From IMG/VR virus record IMGVR_UViG_3300025141_000828, positions 1-22,735 of that record: a stretch of 22,735 bases of DNA. One strand, written 5' to 3'. This DNA comes from a virus. The position numbers and the translations under genes are program-made. This document shows, piece after piece, positions 9,214-16,422 of the stretch; position 1 is the first letter of the stretch, and every line of letters starts with the position of its first letter. The notes under the pieces were generated by a model, which saw only the letters and a list, made by a program, of their open reading frames with translations, ran no database searches and was not told the DNA's origin.

Positions 9214-9338
9214 TCTAACCTCGAAATATGTATGTTAATAAGAATGGTATCCGGACGATCCAGACAAGCCAGACCGTCCTTCAACCCGAAAATCAGCTTA
9301 TGGACGGCTATTACCTCCGTCTTTTCGCTGAACAGCTT
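9210..9338 (-). other. Open in-frame extension after the decoration gene stop; possible micro-ORF
   Basis: After the TAA of the decoration-like gene (9339-9341) the same frame stays open for 42 codons and closes in a TGA that overlaps the next start as ATGA. A TTG at 9284 could start a 24-residue peptide (KDGLACLDRPDTILINIH core), with only a weak CGGG site before it. Upstream lies a good GGAGG without a standard start codon at the right distance. The stretch also holds a 5-bp hairpin (GACGG at 9303-9307, CCGTC at 9317-9321). It may be leader sequence, a coupled micro-ORF, or readthrough product. Confidence 0.3.
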
Positions 9339-9824
9339 TTAGAGCATACCAACTAACTGGGCCACGCAAGCATCCTGACTTTCTATCGTTGTATCAGCAG
9401 CAAGAGCGAATCCGAACACCAAGTGTTCTTCGCCGGCTGCCATAGTACTGGCTTCACCGTCAACAGTATGGCCAATGAGACCATCAGCGGCAGATACACC
9501 CGCGTCAGTCCTTACCATATCACTGTTACCGGAAACCTGTACCCAGCCGTAGTAAGCATCGGTAATAGTACCGATAGCTACACCCGCGACTTTTTTGGTG
9601 GTCGCCGATCCACCGGCGTAATCAGTTGTTACTTCCCAATCATCGGGATCAGCAGATGCTGGGTAAACAACCTCACCAATGGCGATAGCTTGATCCTCAG
9701 CTCGAACATAACGATAAGCTTTTCCGTCAGCCTCGAAACGCAGAACACCCAATTCTTCCTGTGCGGAAGAATCGTTAGCTGTTAATGAAGACTTAAATAC
9801 CTGCTTAATTCCTGATGCAGCCAT
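9339..9824 (-). CDS. Capsid decoration/head-fibre-like protein
   Basis: A 161-residue protein directly after the major capsid gene (12 bases apart), where decoration proteins are usually encoded. The start at 9824 is followed by MAASGIKQVFKSSL and preceded by CGAGG. It is rich in Gly, Ala, Thr, Ser and Asp and has strands typical of decoration or head-fibre proteins: ELGVLRFEADGKAYRYV, AIAIGEVVY, VAGVAIGTITDAYYGWVQV, then a repeat-like HLVFGFALAADT. No enzyme motif. Position and composition give the call. Confidence 0.65.
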   Translation of the reverse strand: MAASGIKQVFKSSLTANDSSAQEELGVLRFEADGKAYRYVRAEDQAIAIGEVVYPASADPDDWEVTTDYAGGSATTKKVAGVAIGTITDAYYGWVQVSGNSDMVRTDAGVSAADGLIGHTVDGEASTMAAGEEHLVFGFALAADTTIESQDACVAQLVGML

Positions 9825-9836
9825 TATTTACCTCGA

Positions 9837-10820
9837 TTAGTAGCTTGTCGGCAAGTCATTAATAACACCTTGGTACCGGCGGTTTGAACAAGTCAAAGCA
9901 CCAGCCCAAAATATCTTAGAGACACGCACGTTCTGGTTTATGGGCTTCTGGAAACCTTCGAATCGGAAGAACTCGTCTTTATGATGCCTGAACTGCAGGT
10001 AATTCTCATTGAGCATATACATATGTCCGTCAGGACAATGAGCATCTGCAACAACAGGAACGTTCCGATAGAGCAGGTTCAAAAATCCAGCATCAGCAAG
10101 AGACTTGCTTGAAGCTCCAAACCGTTTCTGATCGGACAAACATTGATCATAAGCATCAAAGATAACCGGAGTCGTGACAATAAGCGTAGGACTGTCCTGA
10201 TCTTCAGAGCAATCACTCCACATCTTCCGCATCAACTTAGGTAGGTAAACATCCTTACTTGAGTCCACAATTTCCTCAAAATTAGTGTGGTCGTCTGAGT
10301 AAGTTCCACAACCGTCAAGCTGTGATTGCCACCAACTGTAAGTTGATGAGTTAATTCCACCCACTGTTCCGTTGTAGTTCTCAATAAGATCGTAGAAACC
10401 TCGGAACTTACTGGAAGTGTTTGAGGATTCGCTGAATACAGCGTCACCAAACGTATCCTTGAGGCTTTTCTCTGCGATCTGCATTTTGGCTTTCAGTAGA
10501 TTGATAACCTGTTCCGGACCGGAGTTCTGGAGTTCTTCTTTCCGCGAAATGGTAATTGCGGCGTAAGCGAACTTCCAGTCATATTCGGCTGCGGTAATCT
10601 CGTCAGTCGGCGAGATATCCAGGACATCATAATCATTGTAAAAGCCAGTCGTGCCGGTAGAATAGATCAAAGGTTCTACGATCTTTTCGCCACCGGATAC
10701 GGACTTAGACTTTTTGAGCAGTCTGTGGGTTAGAACATTGGAAGTGAAGATATTGTCAACGAGCTTCGGAATAAAATGCTTCCGAGTCGTGGCTGTTATC
10801 TGGTCATAGGAAAGTGCCAT
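9837..10820 (-). CDS. Major capsid protein (HK97-fold type)
   Basis: The ATG at 10820 (327 residues, MALSYDQIT) has AGGAGG nine bases upstream, within the last codons of the scaffold gene; a GTG six bases earlier is less likely. The N-terminal YDQITATTRKHFIPKLVDNIF, the following KIVEPLIYS, DISPTDEITAAEYDWKFAYAAITIS and the helix NLLKAKMQIAEKSLKD are features I recognise from a phage major-capsid family. LIVTTPVIFDAYDQ and NVPVVADAHCPDG fit the P-domain and A-domain pattern. It follows an acidic scaffold-like gene and precedes a decoration-like gene. It assembles into the icosahedral shell. No protease gene is visible nearby, so prohead maturation may rely on the separate scaffold. Confidence 0.85.
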   Translation of the reverse strand: MALSYDQITATTRKHFIPKLVDNIFTSNVLTHRLLKKSKSVSGGEKIVEPLIYSTGTTGFYNDYDVLDISPTDEITAAEYDWKFAYAAITISRKEELQNSGPEQVINLLKAKMQIAEKSLKDTFGDAVFSESSNTSSKFRGFYDLIENYNGTVGGINSSTYSWWQSQLDGCGTYSDDHTNFEEIVDSSKDVYLPKLMRKMWSDCSEDQDSPTLIVTTPVIFDAYDQCLSDQKRFGASSKSLADAGFLNLLYRNVPVVADAHCPDGHMYMLNENYLQFRHHKDEFFRFEGFQKPINQNVRVSKIFWAGALTCSNRRYQGVINDLPTSY

Positions 10821-10825
10821 ATACA

Positions 10826-11722
10826 CTATCCTCCTATATAATCTTCCAGAGCACGTTGTGCCGCCTCGTCATAGTCTGACGCGATTTTCTGATATTCGGT
10901 AGCTTTAGCACCTTTCGCTGTTCCACTTGCGGTAGGAATCGCTTTCTTGGCCTTCGGTTTGGACTTTACACTATTCAGTTCACCGGCTACTTGCGAGAAA
11001 TTAAGATCTCGGTAAGCCACTTCCAGATTAGCATTGATATCCAAAGCGTGTTTTATGACCTTGCTCAATTCCTTTTGATCATCCAGTTCAGGATAAGATT
11101 TTACAAGCTGAGAAACTTCCAGTTCGACCTTTCTGTCTATTTCCTTTTGCTCAAGTTGCTCTAAACGAGTTTGCACTTGGAACAGGTCGGAGCTTTCCGG
11201 TGCCTGGTTTGCAAACTCTACTACCGTGTCAGACTGACTTTCAGACGGTTCTGGCTTCATGTTGCGTAGCGGATTGTTGTTGGATCCATCGAAGTAATCG
11301 TCGAGAGCATCCATCAAATCTGCGTCGCCGTACACTTTGGTTAGAGCTTTTTCCTTCGTTGCAAGTTCCTGTGCAGCTTCGGTATTTGACTTACGCCAGT
11401 TACCAGCATTGTCCAGGTCTTCCTGCATTTGCAGAAAATCACCCACTGTGTACTCTTGGCCATCTGGTGTTGTAATCACCAGTTCCTCGTCTTCCGCCAG
11501 TTCTATGCTCGTTGATTGCTCCGCTTCCGGAGATTCTTGAACATTGGCCGACGTTTCGCCACTCTGCTCTACATCAGTCTCGGTACTCTGGTTCTCGGCG
11601 GCGGCTTCTGCCTCACCATCCTCGACTGTTGCAGCCTGTTCGGATTTCGGTTGGTCTTCAATAACCATAGACTCCAGTTCCTCATCAGGTATTTCTACAT
11701 TTCGTAAATCATTATCACCCAT
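10826..11722 (-). CDS. Scaffolding protein
   Basis: A 298-residue, very acidic protein with AGGAAAAG before the ATG at 11722. The first about 80 residues are low-complexity Glu/Gln/Ala/Ser. A short folded segment follows (ELVITTPDGQEYTVGDFLQ), then long helices rich in Leu, Glu and Lys (QVQTRLEQLEQKEIDRKVELEV, broken here for clarity by a coiled-coil heptad pattern). The C-terminus is Lys-rich and then helical, which in scaffold families contacts the coat protein. Position between portal and capsid and the composition are typical of phage scaffolds. It would guide prohead assembly and leave before packaging. Confidence 0.75.
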   Translation of the reverse strand: MGDNDLRNVEIPDEELESMVIEDQPKSEQAATVEDGEAEAAAENQSTETDVEQSGETSANVQESPEAEQSTSIELAEDEELVITTPDGQEYTVGDFLQMQEDLDNAGNWRKSNTEAAQELATKEKALTKVYGDADLMDALDDYFDGSNNNPLRNMKPEPSESQSDTVVEFANQAPESSDLFQVQTRLEQLEQKEIDRKVELEVSQLVKSYPELDDQKELSKVIKHALDINANLEVAYRDLNFSQVAGELNSVKSKPKAKKAIPTASGTAKGAKATEYQKIASDYDEAAQRALEDYIGG

Positions 11723-11776
11723 TATGCTTTTCCTTTCAGTTGGTCGTTGGACACTGTGTTAGGCATTGTTTAACTA

Positions 11777-11845
11777 TCATGGATTCTTCTCTTTTTCAAA
11801 ATCTTTTTGTATGTCTTCTTTTTTCAGGCTATTCAGCTGTTTCAA
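11777..11845 (-). CDS. Possible coupled micro-ORF (22 residues)
   Basis: A TTG at 11845 overlaps the TGA of the lysine-rich gene as TTGA and opens 22 codons rich in Lys, Glu and Asp (core SLKKEDIQKDFEKEK). It ends in TGA overlapping another ATG. No ribosome site is visible, so translation would depend on coupling. The same frame is also open further upstream inside the lysine-rich gene, so it could instead be a frameshifted tail. Weak evidence. Confidence 0.25.
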   Translation of the reverse strand: MKQLNSLKKEDIQKDFEKEKNP

Positions 11846-12393
11846 TGTGGAAGAGCTGTGCTGCGAGCCAATGTTTTTGTTGTCTTCTTTTTCTTTGCGG
11901 TTTTCTTTCTTTTCTTAAGACGATACTCCTTCCTGCCTTTCTTGAGATACCCCCACGGCCCACTTCCTCTCTCTATGTGTCCCTTTGGGTGCCAGAAACC
12001 TGATTTTTCCTCTTTAGGTTTCGCCTTACCTATAAGCGTAGTTTCTTTTGTGAGCGTACTTTTTTTCGGTCGTATTTTGGGTTCAGTCTTTTTCTTCTTT
12101 TTGACTGGCACAACCTTCTCGCCTTTATGAAGTTTATATATACCAGTCTCTTTAACCGTACCGCCTTTTTTCATAGACCTTGGCTTCTTTCTCTTGGCTA
12201 TATCAACTGCTTTGGGTGCTTTCTTTTCCAAAATCTTTTTGGCTGTTTCAGTTGGGTATAAACGCCCATCCCAAGTAAAAGTCTTTTTGCCTGCTGCCTT
12301 GGCATCTGCAAATGCTTTATTAAATTCTCCTTCTCCAATATACGGTCTCTGTTTGCCTACTCTCACCATTACTTCAGTTTTACCGTTTGACAT
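11842..12393 (-). CDS. Lysine-rich virion/DNA-associated protein
   Basis: A 183-residue, extremely basic protein with AGGAGAG before the ATG at 12393. Residues 25-46 (FNKAFADAKAAGKKTFTWDG) match a motif I recognise in many phage proteins of unknown role that carry A-AGKKTFTW-G. Residues 75-98 (KKGGTVKETGIYKLHKGEKV) match a second recurrent phage motif in which a Tyr-X-Leu-His-X-Gly-Glu turn follows a basic loop. The rest is Lys/Arg repeats. It is encoded between portal and scaffold. The charge suggests binding DNA, RNA or acidic partners such as the scaffold; this is inference. A 24-bp element shared with another intergenic gap lies upstream. Confidence 0.7.
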   Translation of the reverse strand: MSNGKTEVMVRVGKQRPYIGEGEFNKAFADAKAAGKKTFTWDGRLYPTETAKKILEKKAPKAVDIAKRKKPRSMKKGGTVKETGIYKLHKGEKVVPVKKKKKTEPKIRPKKSTLTKETTLIGKAKPKEEKSGFWHPKGHIERGSGPWGYLKKGRKEYRLKKRKKTAKKKKTTKTLARSTALPH

Positions 12394-12441
12394 TATATTG
12401 CTCTCCTGTCTATTTCTCGTACTATCACTCTTTAACTTTCC

Positions 12442-12480
12442 ATAATAATCAGGTTATTATCTAAAACTTTTTGACAAAAT
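12442..12480 (-). promoter_or_regulatory. Shared late intergenic element, copy A, with adjoining stem-loop
   Basis: Read on the minus strand, this begins just after the portal stop with TTTGTCAAAAA, then two variable bases, TTTAGA, one variable base and AATA; 21 of 24 bases match the copy near 16400. TTGTCA (12477-12472) resembles a sigma-70 -35 box, but no good -10 box lies 16-18 bases on. A 7-bp stem-loop follows (ATAATAA at 12442-12448, TTATTAT at 12454-12460). It lies 79 bases before the next start codon. Promoter or phage-specific regulatory site is inferred. Confidence 0.45.
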
Positions 12481-12484
12481 AAAA

Positions 12485-14332
12485 TCATTGTGGTTGTGCC
12501 TGGTTCATAGCCTCCAATATCTCAGGATGCTTCATCAACACTTCGTTAATAGCGTCCTCATCAGTTCCTTGCATAATCTGCTGTTCTTCCGGTGTTAGGT
12601 TGGCCATAGCTCCATCACCACCAGCCTGTTCTTGGCTCATAGCCTGGCGAACAAAGTCCTTTGCTCTACCTTTGTCTCGGATGAACTGACTGGCATCAAT
12701 CACCATTTCTGGTGGTACCATACCGGCCTGTGCCAACATCATCGTCTCCTGGAACTCTGCCTGTTGATCGTGCGGTAGTGTGGATCCTACGGCTATCTCA
12801 TAATCGAAACTGTTTGAGGATATACCTTGTGCTCTCATATCACTGGGATCCGTTGTCTGAAATCCCATTTGACCAGCATCATCCTTCACTCTCTGTGTGA
12901 TCGGCTGATCCATCATTTCTGTAATGATATACGCCCAATGTTCGGCAAGATCCTGTATCATTTCGGTAATTTCCTCCATCTTCGGTTGCAGCCTGCCTAC
13001 GGTCTGCATCCTCAAGATCTGTGCGTGCCTGCCAGATTCACTTGATGACGCTGACTTACCTCGATATGCGTCTTGTACACCGGTCATATTGTCAATCTTA
13101 GCATCCAGGTATTGTAGTGCCGACAGTACATAGTTCGGCATTGGTGGCGGTGTTTCCCAGGCTACCAGTCCTGGTGCGTTTGGTGACACCACATTACCAG
13201 GCTCGTTGTTCAGCTCGTTCGGTCTTATACCGGAAGACTTGGATACTATACGCTGTGGATTAGCGGTGAGCCTGATGTTATCCACTATCTGTGATATAAT
13301 CATATTCTCTGCCTTCATCAATGATTCTACCTGGCTCGCTTCCGATCTACCCCAAAATGAGCCTGACTCTGAATAGTTCTTGCTCATAAAGAACGGTAGT
13401 CTTCCATACGGATTCGGACCATCAAACAGTATCTTGTCCTTTTCTGATCGTGCAATAATGGTGACTCTGCCTTCAGGATATTTCGGCATTGACATAGTGC
13501 TTTCTGATTCTACCACCGATCCATCTGGCATTGTGATCGTTTCCGGTATTTCTTCCACTGATTCGTCATAATACCAACACTCAATGATTAAAGCCTGTTC
13601 GGTGGAATAAGCATATCCGCCAGTACCTTGTTCTTCCAGTGTCTCTACACGGCTATTGTTAGTGTCACCGATTGGTGACTTGATGGTACTTCCACCACCG
13701 CCTGGTGCTGCCTCAACCTGTTCCTTCCACTGAAGAGATCTGAACTCGTCCAGGTTGCCTTCTGGTGCTATATCCACACCGAATACCCGCTTAACATCAG
13801 ATACATACATCACTGGTGCGTGAATGAAATATGTCTTTTCGCACTCTCTTAAACTGCTGGCATACGGATCAGGAAATGCCGTGAACACATCCACCACATC
13901 CACTGCAATCTCACCAGTGTACGGATCCATCGTTGACTTCATAAATCCGTTACCGTAAGACATCATATTCCGGAAAGCCTCACGGATCTTGCGGTTCATT
14001 TTCAACATACGCCAATAACGATCGAACTGCCTTTCCAACATTTCTGAATACTCCATAGATTGCTCATCATTCGGCAGCACTTCCAGCTTCGGAGCTCTGG
14101 CCGTTATGATAGGTACAATCGTCTCTATGGCCTCAAATACAGCGTTTGAGGTTATCTTGGACTTGTATCTCGGCATTTTCGAGTGTTTCCAGTGGTTGCC
14201 GTATAATAGATCTTCCGAATTACGCCAGTTGGATGTCATAGCGTCACGGTGTGTCTTGGCAAAGTCAAACATTTTTACCACGCGGTCATAAAGTTTCTTG
14301 TTTTCAAAGTTCATTTTCGGTTGTACAGGCAT
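12485..14332 (-). CDS. Portal protein
   Basis: A 615-residue protein, in the size range of podovirus-type portals, with GGAG before the ATG at 14332 and only 15 bases after the terminase stop. It shows the portal order: a helical N-terminus with WRNSEDLLYGNHW, NAVFEAIETIVPIITARAP, FRNMMSYGNGFMKS, then DVVDVFTAFPDPYA, a beta-rich wing with GRVTIIARSEKDKILFDGPNPYGR, and a stem with FWGRSEASQVESLMKAENM and VQDAYRGKSASSSESGRH. The C-terminus is acidic and Gln-rich, as in barrel tails. Twelve copies form the DNA gate of the capsid and dock the terminase. Confidence 0.85.
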   Translation of the reverse strand: MPVQPKMNFENKKLYDRVVKMFDFAKTHRDAMTSNWRNSEDLLYGNHWKHSKMPRYKSKITSNAVFEAIETIVPIITARAPKLEVLPNDEQSMEYSEMLERQFDRYWRMLKMNRKIREAFRNMMSYGNGFMKSTMDPYTGEIAVDVVDVFTAFPDPYASSLRECEKTYFIHAPVMYVSDVKRVFGVDIAPEGNLDEFRSLQWKEQVEAAPGGGGSTIKSPIGDTNNSRVETLEEQGTGGYAYSTEQALIIECWYYDESVEEIPETITMPDGSVVESESTMSMPKYPEGRVTIIARSEKDKILFDGPNPYGRLPFFMSKNYSESGSFWGRSEASQVESLMKAENMIISQIVDNIRLTANPQRIVSKSSGIRPNELNNEPGNVVSPNAPGLVAWETPPPMPNYVLSALQYLDAKIDNMTGVQDAYRGKSASSSESGRHAQILRMQTVGRLQPKMEEITEMIQDLAEHWAYIITEMMDQPITQRVKDDAGQMGFQTTDPSDMRAQGISSNSFDYEIAVGSTLPHDQQAEFQETMMLAQAGMVPPEMVIDASQFIRDKGRAKDFVRQAMSQEQAGGDGAMANLTPEEQQIMQGTDEDAINEVLMKHPEILEAMNQAQPQ

Positions 14333-14347
14333 ATCATAGTCTCCGTT

Positions 14348-15751
14348 TTAGTTACTCATCCAGTCGCCGGTGTACTGTTCCGGCTTCATCAGTTTTTCAA
14401 TTCTTTTTCCGAGCTGTGTCTTTTTATGCTTTGGTTCTTCCAGTGTCAGTAAGTGCATCATTGCATACCGGTCGCAGTCGGCTATATGGTCCTCACATTT
14501 CTTGTCCACATCATCAGGTTTCTTGGGATCATGTACGACTGACGGCAATAGTTTAATAGTGTTCAGACAGTTCGAGAATATGCGGTATCTCGGTGGTTGT
14601 GTAACGGTAGTGGATCCATCGTCAGCCGTCTCGCCACGCCAATCCAGGACTTGTCTAAGCCTGGTCCATCCGGATATACGGTCGTTATTCGCTTTCAGCA
14701 GTGGTATGCCGGCTGATATCATTTGGCTTGCTATTGACTTGTCGGAATAGGCTTTATCGTTTCTACGGCTCATCGGGTTAGTGATCCACATAGACGGATC
14801 TCCGACTGCCATTGAGACATCATCATTACTTGACAGATCCAGTATCTCTTGAGCCAGGCCATACGGTTCACGTTCGGTAACATACAGTTCACGGTACTTA
14901 ACTATATCGCCATCAAACGACCTGGCGTACCATCCAACGGCACACGGTGCAGTCCAGCCCCAGTCTATTGAGATCATTTTGAACCACTCCACCGGCACAT
15001 CAAACGGCTTTACCACGTGGATATCATTCCGCCACATTTTGAAGAACTGTCCAGCAAAGACATTCCAGTCGCCGTCTCGCCACGCTTTCCGCAGCTCGTC
15101 AGGCAGTGCATCCAGGAACCTCACATACTCAGGATCGGAATCCATCAGTGTTGGATTGTCGGATATCCGTGCCGGTATAAAAACTCTTGTCCGTCCTGAT
15201 TCCAGGTCTGGAAATAATTCTCCAGGCAGATTGGGATCTACGAATCGTTCCTTAACCCATTGGTGACCGGATCCGCCTGGATTGGTGGTGGCAAATACTT
15301 GTGGTTTTATATCCGACGTGGATCTGCAGCTCGATATAAGTTTTAGATAGTCATCCAGTGTCGGTATGAGCGTTAATTCTTCAATCACAATCTTGTGATA
15401 TTCGTGGCCGAGATACTTGGTATATGCTGATTCATCCTTCAAGTGACCGGTTCTGATAATAGCACCGGACGGAAATCGGATCACTGCCGGCTTGCCTACC
15501 ACTTCCGCACCAAATGGTGTATAAAAACGTCTGGCACGGTCTATCCAATCATTCAGATCGTCAGCATTACGCCGGATGACCAAAGCTCGATATTGAGGAT
15601 CCTTGTGATCGTAGAGCAGCCAACCAAGTCCAGCCTCGGTTTTACCTCCACCACGTGCACCACCGTAAAGTGTCTCGTATGCTGTGGACTTGAGTGCCTT
15701 AGTCTGTGGACCAGGATGAGGCTGCCACACTATGCTTTTAGCTTTGTTCAT
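14348..15751 (-). CDS. terL: Terminase large subunit
   Basis: A 467-residue protein with complete packaging-motor motifs. ATPase: Walker A GGARGGGKT at 30-38, Walker B IVIEE at 121-125 and coupling motif ATTNPGG at 154-160. Nuclease, RNase H-like: SIDWGW with D263, AVGDPS with D318, and EDHIADCDRYAMMHLL with acidic residues near 425-427. The ATG at 15751 has GGAA just upstream and overlaps the TGA of an 18-codon ORF (ATGA). It cuts concatemeric DNA and pumps it through the portal. All key residues look intact. The headful or cohesive-end strategy cannot be told from this alone. Confidence 0.93.
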   Translation of the reverse strand: MNKAKSIVWQPHPGPQTKALKSTAYETLYGGARGGGKTEAGLGWLLYDHKDPQYRALVIRRNADDLNDWIDRARRFYTPFGAEVVGKPAVIRFPSGAIIRTGHLKDESAYTKYLGHEYHKIVIEELTLIPTLDDYLKLISSCRSTSDIKPQVFATTNPGGSGHQWVKERFVDPNLPGELFPDLESGRTRVFIPARISDNPTLMDSDPEYVRFLDALPDELRKAWRDGDWNVFAGQFFKMWRNDIHVVKPFDVPVEWFKMISIDWGWTAPCAVGWYARSFDGDIVKYRELYVTEREPYGLAQEILDLSSNDDVSMAVGDPSMWITNPMSRRNDKAYSDKSIASQMISAGIPLLKANNDRISGWTRLRQVLDWRGETADDGSTTVTQPPRYRIFSNCLNTIKLLPSVVHDPKKPDDVDKKCEDHIADCDRYAMMHLLTLEEPKHKKTQLGKRIEKLMKPEQYTGDWMSN

Positions 15752-15804
15752 GCTTCCGTCATTTCTTTCAGGATCTTGCAGGATTTATCACATTCAAAAG
15801 GCAT
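15748..15804 (-). CDS. 18-residue micro-ORF coupling the terminase genes
   Basis: The ATG at 15804 shares its A with the TAA of the small-subunit gene (TAATG) and the ORF closes in TGA overlapping the large-subunit ATG (ATGA). A GGAG lies ten bases before the start. It encodes MPFECDKSCKILKEMTEA, with two cysteines. Fitting exactly between both neighbours by overlapping codons suggests that ribosomes pass through it to reach terL. A function for the peptide itself is unknown. Confidence 0.5.
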   Translation of the reverse strand: MPFECDKSCKILKEMTEA

Positions 15805-16145
15805 TATGCGTCGGCTCCGCCAAGTTCTTTCACGATTTCCGGTGTTAGCTCTAATTTCTCGTCCTCGTCCTCATCCTCACGTGCCGGCAATAGCACCATA
15901 CCATAACTGACCTTGCTGTCAATATCCAACTTGTCCTGGCGTATCACTGGCACTACGCGGTCAGCCACGATCTTACTGGCCACCATTGCGTCCTTGTGCT
16001 CACTTTTGGTGCCAAGCGTGTTGGCGACAGCTATAATCTTATTCATCACGGTCAAACACTTCGGATTCTCTCGAAATTTCTTGATTATCTCGTTCGGTTT
16101 GCGACCGCCTTTTGGATTACCTGATTGGCCTGGTTTGAATGGCAT
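15804..16145 (-). CDS. terS: Terminase small subunit-like protein
   Basis: A 113-residue protein directly upstream of the large terminase. It opens MPFKPGQSGNPKGGRKPNEI, the Lys-Pro-Gly-Gln-Ser-Gly-Asn-Pro signature known from DUF5681 and phage small-terminase-like proteins. A helical middle (VMNKIIAVANTLGTKSEHKDAM) and an acidic tail with EDEDEDEK follow. Small subunits recognise the packaging site and regulate the motor. There is no ribosome site before the ATG: the leader is AT-rich with AATAGCAAT repeated, which is unlike its neighbours. The assignment rests on the N-terminal motif and gene order. Confidence 0.7.
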   Translation of the reverse strand: MPFKPGQSGNPKGGRKPNEIIKKFRENPKCLTVMNKIIAVANTLGTKSEHKDAMVASKIVADRVVPVIRQDKLDIDSKVSYGMVLLPAREDEDEDEKLELTPEIVKELGGADA

Positions 16146-16170
16146 TTTTTAATTGCTATTTTATTGCTAT

Positions 16171-16368
16171 TTAAGCGTCGTATTGGCGGTCATCCGGATT
16201 TGGATCCCAAAGCTGGTCAATTATCATCAGATCAGATCCTTCCTGGTGAATTTTATCGCGTTTTATGTCTTCCAGGACAGTTGGCTGATTGCTTAACCTG
16301 GCTGTAATCCAATGTCCGATGTAAAAGAACACTACCGCCGTTACAAATACGCAAATTCCTGTTATCAT
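16171..16368 (-). CDS. Small single-pass membrane protein
   Basis: A 65-residue protein. Residues 1-22 (MITGICVFVTAVVFFYIGHW) form one transmembrane helix; the remaining 40 residues are polar and acidic with DPNPDD near the end. It lies at the head of the late operon, before the terminase genes, and behind the shared intergenic element. The ribosome site is weak (TAAAG). Spanin, holin-like or superinfection-exclusion roles are possible, but no motif decides. Function unknown. Confidence 0.6.
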   Translation of the reverse strand: MITGICVFVTAVVFFYIGHWITARLSNQPTVLEDIKRDKIHQEGSDLMIIDQLWDPNPDDRQYDA

Positions 16369-16384
16369 TACTTTAATGTGAGGT

Positions 16385-16422
16385 AAGTTATATGATATTG
16401 TCTAAAGGTTTTTGACAAACTA
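16385..16422 (-). promoter_or_regulatory. Shared late intergenic element, copy B (promoter candidate)
   Basis: On the minus strand: TTTGTCAAAAA, two variable bases, TTTAGA, one variable base, AATA, matching the copy at 12460-12480 at 21 of 24 positions. TTGTCA (16418-16413) is a fair -35 box; TATCAT follows after 15 bases as a -10 candidate with a short spacer. TTGTC and GACAA also form a 5-bp inverted repeat. It stands 45 bases before the first late gene, so it may start late transcription. Confidence 0.5.

Noticed and set aside
9303-9321. Intrinsic terminator after the decoration gene
   Set aside because: The stem is only 5 bp with a 9-base loop and no T-run follows on the minus strand.
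12442-12460. Intrinsic terminator after the portal gene
   Set aside because: The 7-bp stem is made only of A-T pairs and is not followed by a T-run in the direction of transcription.
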